A DNA stretch of 64,000 bases, from the NCBI GenBank assembly GCA_002104945.1, contig MCFH01000049.1, positions 310,001 through 374,000 on the forward strand, given 5' to 3'. The stretch comes from Piromyces finnis. Its lineage: Eukaryota; Neocallimastigomycota; Neocallimastigomycetes; Neocallimastigales; Neocallimastigaceae. How positions within the stretch are numbered: position 1 is the stretch's first letter; each line of letters opens with the position of its first letter. The position numbers were made by a program, and so were the translations under genes. This document shows, one piece after another, positions 1 through 10,309 of the stretch. The notes beneath the pieces were generated by a model. That model was not told the origin of the DNA. It was given only the letters and a program-made list of their open reading frames with translations, and did not search any database.

Positions 1-1797
1 TGGGGCACCAGCAGGAGACGATGATTTCCTAATGAAACCTTTATTTAAATTTTCATCTATATACTTTTTAAGTTCCTCTCTTTCAACTTCAGTTAATGGA
101 TACAATGGTCCATAAAATAAAGTTGAATCATCCTTAAGCTTGATTTCGCAATCATAAGGTCTATGAGGAGGTAACACTTCACAATTTTTTTCATTAAACA
201 CTTCACTAAATTCTAAATATTGGGTTGGTACGGAGACCAATTTATCTTTATTAATATCCTTTTCATTATTATTATTATTATTACTACATGATTCATTATT
301 ATTATTACATGTTTCATTAATTTTCGTTACAATACATTTAACCTTTTTATTAAAACTAATATATTCCTCATCGCTATCATCTTCATCATTAATGGTTCTA
401 ACAAGGCGGCCTTTAATATACTCCTTTTCTTCAGGGTTTTTTAAAGGGGCTGTAGAGACAGATTTTACTGTTTTAGTTAAACTTCGGTCAAGAACATCAT
501 GATCTAGCTGGCTTTTTTGAGACTTCTTTCTTTGCTTCCTTCTTCTTTTACCTTGGTTACAGTGTCTAGCACAATAACCGGAACTAAAAGCAATTTTCTT
601 AGGATCATAAAAAGCTTCAGGATTATGCTTTTTGATCCAAGGTAACCCAAGAATAACATCAACTCCAGGAACCTTTAAGCTATACAGCTGAATAACTTCA
701 TAATGGTTCCTATATCTTAGCATACATTTCTCCGACTTTTCCCAGACTCTGGAAATTCCATCATTGACTCCGGAAACACGGAATGGGTCAATATTCTCAA
801 ATTTAATGCCAAGATCCTCAGCAATATCCGGGTTAATAAAATTTAACTCGGAACCAGAATCAATCAACACCTTGATTTTTGCTTCGGGGACCTCGTTAGT
901 ACTTAAATAAAAGTCAATAAAATTCAAATCATCTTTTTTGTCCATTACTCCTACTTTATAAATTTTCGGTTCAACAATCTTAGGAGTTTTTTCTTTAATT
1001 ATTCTAAAAACCTTCTTGGGTTTTACTCTATTTGGACAATTAAATTTAAAATGTCCAGGTTTTTTACACAAAAAACAAACCCCCTTTCTCCTTTCTTCTT
1101 CAAACGTTCTTGGGCTCTCATCATAATTATTACTAGTTCCTTGAATATTTACATAACGTTTACGCTTCTTATCAGCACTAATTCTAAAAACGTCAACATC
1201 CATAGGATCATTAGCCCTTCTATTATTAAAATAAAACTCACTCAAAGAATTCCTTTTCATCATATCTTCAACTAATATTGTTGAGGATATTAAATGTTCC
1301 ATAGATGACGGGTTTGTTTCGACAAACGCCAATTTCTCTCTAAGTAATGGATTTAAACCTTTCAGAAACATATAGATCTTAGCACTTTCGTTAAAGTTGG
1401 AATTTTGGCTAACTCGTTGAAACTCGGTGATATAATCAACTACTTGACCAAGTTTTCTTTGTCTAATGTTATCGAGTTTACCGTTTGCAACAACAGTGTC
1501 ATATCGATCACTACCGAAATTAGCTCTGAGGCGATCTATAAATTCATCATAATGGTTCAATACATTACTATTATTCCTCATAAGCGATGATGCCCATTCC
1601 AGGGGTCTACCAGAGAAGTAGGAAATAACGAAATCAACCCGGACGCGATCTGTATTGTACAGTGCCGGTCGAGTTCGAAATACCAATTCTACTCTAGTTA
1701 AAAACCCATCTAAATCTCTATGTCTACCAGTAAACAACGGAGGAGCATTGATAATGTTCCCTGGATTTACTGTAGAACCACCACCTCTTTCTTCCAT
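1..1797 (-). CDS. Ty3/gypsy-type retroelement Gag-protease-RT polyprotein, 5' part (runs off left edge)
   Basis: One open frame of 599 codons from the ATG at 1797 to the window edge, with no internal stop. Visible in order: a Gag region (residues ~1-235), a CCHC zinc knuckle CFLCKKPGHFKFNC (~241-254, spacing C-x2-C-x4-H-x4-C), a retroviral-type aspartic protease core with LIDSGSELNFI (DSG at ~313) and ILGLPWI about 65 residues later, a basic/Asn-rich linker, then the conserved approach to reverse transcriptase (LPPHRPYDCEIKL, ~540, followed by Y.PLYPL...E..ELKKYI). Gag, protease and RT in one frame is a Ty3/gypsy arrangement. The frame stays open upstream of the ATG to a TGA but holds no earlier ATG. 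RNase H and integrase would lie outside the window. The Gag is recognisably related to the plus-strand Gag at 3093-5355. Confidence 0.9.
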   Translation of the reverse strand, partial: MEERGGGSTVNPGNIINAPPLFTGRHRDLDGFLTRVELVFRTRPALYNTDRVRVDFVISYFSGRPLEWASSLMRNNSNVLNHYDEFIDRLRANFGSDRYDTVVANGKLDNIRQRKLGQVVDYITEFQRVSQNSNFNESAKIYMFLKGLNPLLREKLAFVETNPSSMEHLISSTILVEDMMKRNSLSEFYFNNRRANDPMDVDVFRISADKKRKRYVNIQGTSNNYDESPRTFEEERRKGVCFLCKKPGHFKFNCPNRVKPKKVFRIIKEKTPKIVEPKIYKVGVMDKKDDLNFIDFYLSTNEVPEAKIKVLIDSGSELNFINPDIAEDLGIKFENIDPFRVSGVNDGISRVWEKSEKCMLRYRNHYEVIQLYSLKVPGVDVILGLPWIKKHNPEAFYDPKKIAFSSGYCARHCNQGKRRRKQRKKSQKSQLDHDVLDRSLTKTVKSVSTAPLKNPEEKEYIKGRLVRTINDEDDSDEEYISFNKKVKCIVTKINETCNNNNESCSNNNNNNEKDINKDKLVSVPTQYLEFSEVFNEKNCEVLPPHRPYDCEIKLKDDSTLFYGPLYPLTEVEREELKKYIDENLNKGFIRKSSSPAGAP

Positions 1798-1915
1798 TTC
1801 TTCTAAATTTAAATTATCAAAAGTATTAATTAATTCCTCCAACTCTAATACAAAAACACATAAAATTAAAATTAAGTAAAATAACGAGGGTTTCTTACTA
1901 TTATTTCAAGTAAGT

Positions 1916-1956
<41 letters not shown>

Positions 1957-2343
1957 CGTCTTCTAACAATAAGTTAATAAGTTATTACAGACTCTCTCTG
2001 TATAATTACAGTGTCGAACAAGTTATTAACTAATGTTAATTCCAAACTTCAGCCGTAGTAATAGTCCTTTTCAAATACGAATTATTCGGTGAAGCGTTCC
2101 GATTGATTAAAGTATTCTTGTAGTCCGGTAGAATATCCCAAAGTTCTTGATAATCTTCCTTAGGTAGCCTTAGCAAAATATTCAAAAATTTCTTCTATTT
2201 CTTCAAGTAGAGTTTTCCAAAAAGTTCTTATATTTCTTCTAGTAGAATTCTTCTATTTGTCCTAGTAGAATCTTCCCAAAAGTTCTTCTATTTCTTCTTG
2301 ATACCCTAACGTATTCGTAACTATCTGTTTAGGTAATTGTTAT
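1798..2343 (-). other. Leader of the minus-strand retroelement with poly(T) tract
   Basis: Non-coding stretch between the gag ATG at 1797 and LTR-like copy A. It holds a ~38-nt T tract (about 1919-1956, a poly(A) on the element's own strand) and several imperfect copies of a TTCTTCTATTTCTTCTAGTAGA-like motif (about 2180-2320). I could not identify a convincing tRNA primer-binding site next to the LTR. Confidence 0.5.
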
Positions 2344-2940
2344 TGTAAAGTCAGACACTAAACCGAATAGATTAGGATATCTAACCTATTACAATAACAC
2401 AAAAATTTGAGAAATAAAATAAAAAATTGTTTTATAAAATATCTTTTATTATAATAGAATTTTAATAATAACAATTACATCGATAAAATGATGAAAAATA
2501 TCTTCTATTTATATTTTTCCTAAATACATTTATATTATATTATAACTATTTATTTCTTATATATTATTATTTAAAATCTACACTAAAATCTTAATTATTA
2601 ATAAATATTTAAACTATAACTATTTTTAGTAAAATACAATTGGCAATTCAAATTAAGTACCATTTAATTTGAATATGTGCCCATGTATTATTGATATATT
2701 AATCATTTATTATTTATCTATTTCTATAAAAAAACAATACTAAAACTAGGGATTTAAATTGAGAATATTAATTTACTTGTTAAACATTAAAAATAAATTA
2801 ATAATTTATTTTGTTTTAAACTTTAATTATTAATAAATAAATTATGTCTCATTTTCTTTTTCTGAATATAATTTGTGTAACTTAAACAATAATACTTGTG
2901 GCTTAAGTTACATTAAAGATATCAAACAGAGGCGTTTGAT
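2344..2940 (+). mobile_element. LTR copy A, right end truncated
   Basis: Aligns over its whole length with LTR B (3183-3799): both share the ACAATAACACAAAA start region, the GGCAATTCAAATTAAGTACC block and the GTTACATTAAAGATATCAA end region. The left end begins TGTAAAG, the reverse complement of CTTTACA that ends copies B, C and D. The right end stops at GCGTTTGAT and lacks the final ATCTTTACA present in B. It sits between the minus-strand element (leader 1798-2343) and the plus-strand gag leader (2941-3092), so it may have served either one. Strand is given only to match the other copies; the true LTR orientation is not known. Confidence 0.7.
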
Positions 2941-3092
2941 GACTCTCTTTTGAACTCTTTTGGACTCTTTTGGACTCTCTTTTGAACTCTCTTGGATTCT
3001 CTTGGATTCTTTTGGATTTTTTTGGATTTTTTTAGATATATTATACTGATTAAATTAAATTAAAATTAGATATTATAAATAAAATAAAGAAA
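2941..3092 (+). repeat. Leader of plus-strand gag with short imperfect tandem repeats
   Basis: Positions 2941-3030 are built of about eight imperfect ~10-bp units of the type GGACTCTTTT / GAACTCTTTT / GGATTCTTTT. An A/T stretch then leads to the gag ATG at 3093. It looks like the untranslated leader between an LTR and gag. Confidence 0.55.
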
Positions 3093-3182
3093 ATGGATGA
3101 AGAATTGATGAATAATGCTACGTTGAAGAATGGTTTCGCTGGAAATCGTCGTTTCTTTAAGGGTTTTCTTGCCAAAATAGAA

Positions 3183-3799
3183 TGTAATGCTGACACAGAA
3201 AGAATAGATTAGGATATCTATTCTATTACAATAACACAAAATCTAAAATAAAATAAAAAATTGTTTTATTAAAAATATCTTTTATTATAATAGAAATTTT
3301 ATTAATAACAATTACATTGATAAAATGATGAAAAATATCTTCTATTTATATTTTTCCTAAATACATTTATATTATATTATAACTATTTATTTAAAATATA
3401 TTATTATTTAAAACCTACACTAAAATCTTAATTATTAATAAAATATTTAAACTATAACTATTTTTAGTAAAATACAATTGGCAATTCAAATTAAGTACCA
3501 TTTAATTTGAATATGTGCCCATGTATTATTTATATATTAATCATTTATTATTTATATACTATTCATCTTTTTCTATCAAAAAACAATACTAAAACTAAGA
3601 AATTAAATTGAGAAATTTAATTTATTTGTAAAACATTAAAAATAAATTAATAATTTATTTTGTTTCAAACTTTAATTATTAATAAATAAATTATGTCTCA
3701 TTTTCTTTTTCTGTAATATAAATTGTGTAACTTAAACAATAATACTTGTGGCTAAAGTTACATTAAAGATATCAAGCTGAGGCGTTTGATATCTTTACA
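3183..3799 (+). mobile_element. Solo LTR B (617 bp) inserted in gag, TSD TAGAA
   Basis: Begins TGTAATGC and ends ATCTTTACA, i.e. the TG..CA termini of an LTR. It is flanked by identical 5-bp direct repeats TAGAA at 3178-3182 and 3800-3804. Removing it with one TAGAA restores the gag reading frame. The right end contains an 11-bp inverted repeat, AAAGATATCAA...TTGATATCTTT, around a 10-nt loop GCTGAGGCGT. Confidence 0.9.
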
Positions 3800-3878
3800 T
3801 AGAATTAATCTTTATGGTCTACCCAGAGCGTTACGCGGATGACGAAACAAAAATCGTTTATATCATTTCGAGACTATA

Positions 3879-4610
3879 TGTAAAAGTTTTAAAATTTAAA
3901 ACAGATTATAAAATTTTTTACAATAAAACAAAAACACAATAAAATAAAAAATTAAAAACAAAAACAAAATTTATTTATATTCTTTTTTCTTTTTTATTAG
4001 TTCTTATTTAGTTATTAACTAAATTATAGTCAATAACAATTATATCGTTTAACTATGAAATTTTACATGTATTTATATTTTTTACAAGTTATATTTTAAT
4101 ATACTATTCTATTTAATTATACATATATTCAATATAAAATAAACAAAACTAATTTAATACTAATTTAATTAAATAATAAAATAATAAAACTAAACTAAAA
4201 CTAATTAAATACACTTTTGATTCAATTTGAGTAAACTACAAATTGAATACAGTCCATGTATTACCTATATATTAATTAAATATTAATAATACTATTTATT
4301 ATATATTTACTATTAAAAAATACTAATTTAAAACTACGCTAAAGTTATTAAACTATTTTTAATTAAATAAGAACTTTTTAAGATTTAATTTGAATATTTA
4401 AAATATTTAAATTTAATTATCCATTAATTTAAATATTTATCCAAATTTCATTTCCAACTTTGATATTTTAAAATTAATCTTTATTTAATTATTCCTTAAA
4501 ATTTATGTAATAAATTTTATAAATAATTTTTCATTAAAATATCAAAATTATTATTTAATAATTATTAATTAATTATTAAATAATTTAAAGATATATATTA
4601 TATCTTTACA
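3879..4610 (+). mobile_element. Solo LTR C (732 bp) inserted in gag, TSD CTATA
   Basis: Begins TGTAAAAG and ends ATCTTTACA, and is flanked by CTATA at 3874-3878 and 4611-4615. Removing it with one CTATA joins the gag frame exactly. It shares interior blocks with LTRs A and B (e.g. ..CCATGTATTA.CTATATATTAAT), but is closer to LTR D and belongs to a second subfamily. Its terminal hairpin is AAAGATATATATTATATCTTT, lacking the GC-rich loop of B. Confidence 0.9.
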
Positions 4611-5355
4611 CTATATGGTGAAGCTTTGAATTGGGCTGCATCATTAATTCACAATCATGATGAATGCCTGTTAAATTATGACTCATTTGTTGCCAAGCTT
4701 AAATCTGTGTTTGGTGACAACGACTCAACGTTTGTGGCTAATCAAAAACTTCGAACTATAAAGCAAAGAAAAATCGGTGAGATTCAAAAATATATTCTTG
4801 AATTTAACCGATACTCCGATGACACCTCTTGGAACGAAAGTGCAAAAATGGACGCCTTCTTAGCTGGACTACAAGATCAAGTCGCCAATAGGATTTTAGA
4901 AATGTTTCCCGGTCCACAAACGCTATTAAATTTACAAGTTATTGCATCAAGAATCGATTCTAGAATCGATACCAACAGAAGATTTTTCAACAACAATCAT
5001 TCTAATAACACTATTCAAAACCGAAGAACTGAAGCAAATAGAAAACCTTTCACTTCAAGAAATAAGAAAACTTATGGACCGCTTTCCTCAGAAGAAAAAG
5101 CTAGAAGAATTAAGGAAAATCTCCGCCTGTATTGTGGTTCTCCAGATCATAAGTTAAGTAACTGCCCAAAAAGAAGTAAAAATGAAAAATTAGCTGGGAC
5201 TCATATTTCTAACACTACGCCTGAAAAGAAGCCTAGAATAAGATTCTCCGATAATCCCAATCTGAAACAACCAGTCTTTGAGTTCCAACTCAATACTTCC
5301 GACGTCTCCGTGAATACTAAACTACTAATTGATTCAGGATCTCAACTTAACCTAC

Positions 5356-6106
5356 TGTAAAATATTAATCTTAAAACAGATTATATATTTAACAATAAAA
5401 CAATTAAACACACGATAAAATAAAAATAGGAGTTTCTTTTTTTTAAAAATTATCTTCTTTATTAATGGTTAGAAATAAAATAACAATTACATCGATTCAA
5501 TTGATAAAATTTACATGTATTTATATTTTTTCATAATTATATTCTAATATATTATTCTATTTAAATAAACATATATTTAATATAAAATAAACAAAACTAA
5601 TCTAATTAAATAATAAAATAATAAAACTAAACTAAAACTAATTCATTATACTTTTAATTTAATTTGAGTAAACTCAAAATTGAATAAAGCTCAGGTATTA
5701 TCTATAAATTAATTTAATATTATCAATATTATTTTTAATATATTTCCTATTGAAATATAAATAAATCTATTTTTAAAACTAAGTTAAAATTATTAAACTA
5801 TTCTAAATTTAAATAAAAAAGTATATTATTATTAAACTATTCTAAAATTAAATAAAAAGTATTTAAAGTTATTATGAATATTTAAAATATTTGAAATATT
5901 TAAATTTAATTAAGATTCTTTTGTTCCTTAAATTTAAATATTTATCTTTATTTAATTTTGACGGAATTATTATAAAATAATTTATTATTAAATTATTCCA
6001 TTGAATATTAAAAATTTCATAGTTAATTTTAATAAATATTAATTTATTATTTAATAATTAATAGTTAATTATTAAATAATCTAAAGATATATATTATATC
6101 TTTACA
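5356..6106 (+). mobile_element. LTR D (751 bp), no matching target duplication
   Basis: Begins TGTAAAAT and ends ATCTTTACA, and aligns with LTR C along most of its length, including ACAGATTATA near the start and TAAAGATATATATTATATCTTTACAC at the end. The left 5 bp are CCTAC and the right 5 bp are CTAAA, so there is no target duplication, and the protease frame does not resume after 6106. This is best explained as one LTR of a rearranged element or a deletion joint, not a simple solo-LTR insertion. Confidence 0.8.
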
Positions 6107-7774
6107 CTAAATAATTAAATTCACCTATATTATAGATTTACTTAACTAATATTAATAATATTAATATCTTTTATTCTACAACCTCACACTTCGCACCAAT
6201 TTGATATATGTTTCTTTTATGTTGTAGTCATTTAATATTACTTTATTTATAATTTATTATATTAGGTGAAAAATATTTTATTATTATTATTATTAACTTC
6301 TCTCTTATTGATAATTTCACTTTTACTATTTTCTTATTAATTATTAAAGCTCTTCTCTAATTATTAACAATTTTTACATGAATATTTTTATATTATAAAA
6401 TTCCTATAATATAATTGAATATCAATTATATAATGTAATGTATTCATAATATATGAATAATAATTAAATAGGATATAAATATAATATATTTTTCATTTTA
6501 AATGAAATATTACTATATTAGGAAAGGTAATTCAATACAAATAAGTATTACAATAAAATTTATACTAATATATAATATTAATATATGAGAATATAATGAA
6601 ATGTGTACATGAATTCTATAGTTAATATATACATAATGTATTATAATGTATATCAATTATTATATTATTATTATGAAATATTATATATAAATTTTAAATA
6701 TGAAAATATATATTTTAAATAATAAAAATTATTTTAAATATGGCTAATATGTAGCTAGACATATTAATTTCATATCAGCTTCACATATTCTAACAAACAA
6801 AATTGTTATAATATCATAACTTAATAAACTTTAATTATTATTGATTAATAATACATTAGTAATAGTTAGTAATTCACATGTTCTAAGAATATTCATGTAC
6901 ATGATTTTTAGTAATAGATTAAGCCACATATTATAGTATAATTTATTGAATTTTGTATTAAATAATTACTTGTAATTACCTATTTATATAATTTATTATA
7001 AATAAACTTTATTAATAAAATCAACCTAAAATTAATAAAAATAATTATTAAATAAATGATAAATAAATGATACATTAAATTTAAGCAAATTAAAAATGTT
7101 TATTATTTTGGAAATAAAAATTATTTTTTTAATCATTTTTCTTTATCTTTATTTAATAGTTCATAAACAAACTTTCTAATAATAATTATTAATTTTATTT
7201 GATTTTAGGAAGTAATCAAACTAATTCATAATTATAAATAGAAGAATTTAAATTTTTTTAAATTTCATTTTTAAATAGTTGACTAAAATGTAACAAATTG
7301 TCTTTTTTTATTATTAAAGGTTTTAAAATCAATTTACTTTAAAACAAATAAAATGATATAAAACGATCATTTACTTTAAATATTTTTCATTTATACTTTT
7401 TTAGAAATTTTCATTTATTTTTAATAATTTTTTATATTAATTAATTATGAAAGAATTAATTTTTTTTTTTTTTTAGAAAAAGAATACTTTTTAATGTTTG
7501 TTTTTTGTTGTTATTTTTGTTGTTGTTGTTGTTGTTGTTGTTGTTTTTATTTAAGATCATATTTTAATACTTATTTTATTTTATTATGTTATTTGTTACT
7601 ATTATTATAAGTGAGAAATTTTAGTTTATTAGTTTTTTGTTTTAATTTTAATTCTCAATAGCATAAACTATAATAATTTATTTCTTTTTATCATTTCATT
7701 ATTGAATATATTTTTATTAATATGCTTTTTATTTTCATTTTAAACTTTAATTTTTTAGTCGTGCCTTTATCAAT
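6107..7774. other. AT-rich non-coding stretch
   Basis: No open frame with protein-like composition on either strand. Mostly A/T with short homopolymers, plus a (GTT)8 microsatellite at about 7519-7543. Nothing else is recognisable. Confidence 0.6.
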
Positions 7775-8099
7775 TCACATTATTACACAATCACTTTTTT
7801 TTTTAATTTCTCCATTATTAAATTTATTTAATAATACGGAATTAGTTTTATATTTATTTTCAATTTCTTCATGTTCTTCAATATGGTTTAAATGAGATAA
7901 ATATTTTGAAATTACATTATAGGTATCTGTATTTAAAAGATCTACTATTTTATATGAAGACTTTTCTTTAGTTCTTTCTAATATTTTAATTGATTTTTCT
8001 ACACTGTCTACATCTAAATCTTCATTTGTTTTTTTATTTTTATAACCTATAATAGTATCATTATCGTTAGTATCTGTTCTTGCTTCTAAATCATCAAAA
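7775..8099 (-). pseudogene. Fragment of an unrecognised gene family (same family as 9259-10119)
   Basis: Read on the minus strand from 8099 there are 107 open codons ending in TGA (7775-7777), with no ATG at the start. Residues such as TIIGYKNKKTNEDLDVD followed by SVEKSIKI match VIIGYRNKRTNKALDIEDVEKSIEI in the plus-strand copy at 9536-10054. Both then continue through a D.YNV motif to a Lys-rich tail with S(D/N)C. The 5' part is missing, replaced by the LINE fragment that starts at 8098. I do not recognise the family; no catalytic motif, signal peptide or membrane segment is visible. Confidence 0.65.
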
Positions 8100-9150
8100 A
8101 TTTGTTGATCCAGTTTGTCCTAACTACTGTCCATGTTGCAAAAGTGGAGATCAAAGTATTAAATATTGGTTATTAGATTGTCCAACATTTAGAGATATCC
8201 GTATTAAAAAAAACATTACAATTACTTTGTCTAACTATTAAATTTTTTTAATCAACTTAATACTAATAATCCTATCAATAATAATGAATATTTTAATATC
8301 AATAGAAATAGCAATAATAATAATAATAGTAATAGTAATAATAATAGTAATGGTAGCATTAATAATAATAATTTTAATAATAATTTTAATTAATATTATT
8401 GATAATATTGATAATAGTAGTAATAGCAATATAGCAATAGTGAAGATAATAATTCTAATTTAGATAGTAATTTAGTTAATAATAGTAATAGTTCTAATAA
8501 TCGGTAAATATTAATGTGTATGATTATTCTAGTATGTGCAATAAAATATTTAATTCCTTCTTGGAGAAAGAAGTTTTAACAATATCAATTACAATTCAAG
8601 GGAATGGAAAGAATTTTGCAAGTGTCAAATTCAGTCTGGCATTTACAAAAGAACACCATTCTTGACGGTAACAACGTAACTTCTAACCAAAAATCATGCC
8701 TTTTGTTATTGGTCAGCAATGGTCAACAAAAGGTTTGAAACAACCTCCAAGAGCGTCAATGCTGAAGAAATAGTAAAGCAGGCCAGGAGGGCCAGCGCAA
8801 CCAACAGAGATCATAATTTTGTCCCATGATAAAATTTTGATCTTTGGCTCGGTGTCCCATTGGAAGTCAAATACAATTATTATACTTTAGTATAATAGTG
8901 GCTTTCTTACTTTAATTAAAATTATTAGAATACATTATACTCAATTTTTATTCATGATGATTTAATATAAATCATAGATTTTTGGCGATTTAGCCAAACT
9001 TTTTAGCCAGAAGAAATTCGACCTCATGCAGAATTTTAACCAGACCTTTTTTTCATTTGTATTTAATTAAACATATTTTTTTTTTATTTTTATTTTTTTA
9101 TTTTTAATTTTGTTTTTTTTATAATATGTATAATAACCATTAAAAAAAAT
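8098..9150 (+). pseudogene. 5'-truncated, decayed LINE copy (same family as 22435-28114)
   Basis: Starts within the C-terminal zinc-finger coding region (VDPVCPNYCPCCK, 8100-8145) and follows the intact LINE to its stop and 3' UTR (GACAAAATTTTGATCTTTGGCTCGG-type block at 8825-8860, TTATACTTTAGTATAATAGTGGC at 8880-8902). Several stops and small indels lie in the Asn/Ser-rich region and after it. The 3' UTR is interrupted at ~8956-9052 by ~95 bp absent from other copies. The poly(A) end is eroded at about 9140-9150. Confidence 0.85.
8956..9052. repeat. ~95-bp insertion within the decayed LINE 3' UTR
   Basis: In the other copies TTTTTATTCAT is followed directly by TTGTGTTTA. Here ~95 bp lie between TTCAT (~8955) and TTGTATTTA (9053), ending in TTTCAT, so a short duplication of TTCAT or TCAT is possible. 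The inserted sequence is richer in G/C than its surroundings and contains a small inverted repeat, TTTGGCGATTTAGCCAAA. No coding potential. Confidence 0.5.
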
Positions 9151-9258
9151 TCACCAAATAATTTAATAGCATTAATTACTATTATTAGTAAATATCATGA
9201 AATCGATAATTTTATGATAAAATCTGGAAAATAAAATAAAGAGAAAAATAAATACAAT

Positions 9259-10119
9259 ATGCATAGAAGCAGAAGCAGAAAACCAGAAATCGAATTAGTA
9301 GATAACTTATATTAAATAGAAATGTGGTTTAAATATAAAAGAGGTAATATTTCTTTTTTTAAACAATCCGTACAACTATCATTAAGATATGAAAAACCTA
9401 TTGAAATTGAAATAGATTTTAGCCTTCCAATTGATAAGTTCATTAATAATCAAAGAATAAATGTAATAAACAAAAAAGAATTTTCTGATACTTTAATAAG
9501 CTTATTCAAATTAGAAATGAAAAAGAAATATTCTGATGATACACAAAGGAAAGATAATAATAAATGAAATTAAATATTTTGGAACTAAATATTACATGTC
9601 TCTTAATGATCCAATGGTTTATGAAAGAGATATCAAAACTACATTTTATAATGATAATCAAGCTATTTCAGCATTAGCAGATTACAAAAATCTTGATGTA
9701 GATGATCAAAATTCTATTATAAATAATTTATTTACACCAATAGATTCTAAATTCCTTTATATTCACACCATCAATACCATATACAAAGATTTAGAAGAAA
9801 TAGTTGATAACCATGAAGTCATTATAGGTTACAGAAATAAAAGAACAAATAAAGCTTTAGATATAGAAGATGTAGAAAAATCAATTGAAATCGCCATGAA
9901 TGCCAGAATCATCATGGAATCAGATGATAATATCAATAAGATTATTGTCAATTCATATTCATATGACGAACCTGTTAAAGTTGTTTTTTCTGATGTCTAT
10001 AATGTTGATATTTTAAAACAATATGATAGTAATATTAAAAAAAAAATTCATTAGATAGTTTATACGATGAAGTTATTCATAAGAAAAGTAATTGTGAAGC
10101 CAATGGCAACTATAAATGA
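9259..10119 (+). pseudogene. Unrecognised gene family, copy with one stop and two frameshifts
   Basis: The frame opens at ATG 9259 (MHRSRSRKPEIELVDNLY), hits TAA at 9313-9315 and continues in frame from 9322 to about 9560. It resumes in the +1 frame from 9536 to 10054, then shifts again in a nine-A run at 10037-10046 before ending at TGA 10117-10119. It is soluble and charged, rich in Asp/Asn/Ile/Lys, with no signal peptide or membrane segment. The central part (IIGYRNKRTNKALDIEDVEKSIEI) matches the opposite-strand fragment at 7775-8099. The function is unknown. The lesions could be real decay or, at the A run, a sequencing error. Confidence 0.6.
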
Positions 10120-10309
10120 AAAAATAAAAACTGAGAATGAATCAATAATAAATACAATTCAATTCCCAAAATAAATATTGAATATCATTTAATGAATTTT
10201 TAGAATTGAACCCGATTATTTTAAAAATGAATAGTAAAAGTAATCCTGTTATTATTAAATATTCTTTCGATTTTTAAGTAATCATAGTGTACTAATCTAC
10301 CACCTCAGA
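10120..10309. other. Short stretch with no clear feature
   Basis: A few short open stretches (e.g. ELNPIILKMNSK at about 10205-10240) may be further pieces of the unknown gene family upstream, but I cannot align them. Confidence 0.3.

Larger units (their letters stand above)
3093..5355 (+). pseudogene. Ty3/gypsy-type gag-protease gene split by two solo LTRs and truncated by a third
   Basis: Coding pieces are 3093-3182, 3805-3878 and 4616-5355. If LTR B (3183-3799) and LTR C (3879-4610), each with one copy of its 5-bp target duplication, are ignored, the three pieces read in a single frame with no stop. They give a Gag homologous to the minus-strand element at 1-1797 (shared blocks ISR/SYFSG-type LYGEALNWA, QRKIGEIQKYILEF, NESAK). 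The last piece holds a degenerate zinc knuckle (LYCGSPDHKLSNC) and a protease core (LIDSGSQLNL), and is cut at 5355 by LTR D seven residues after the DSG. The first zinc-binding position is Arg (CGC at 5124-5126) instead of Cys. Read as is, the third piece alone is an open frame from 4626 that ends at a TAA made by LTR D. The gene is dead. Confidence 0.88.

Noticed and set aside
1051-1879. Three short plus-strand open frames
   Set aside because: They lie opposite the well-supported minus-strand gag-pro-pol frame and have no protein-like features.
8238-8429. Minus-strand Ile-rich open frame
   Set aside because: Antisense of the Asn/Ser trinucleotide repeat region of the LINE fragment.
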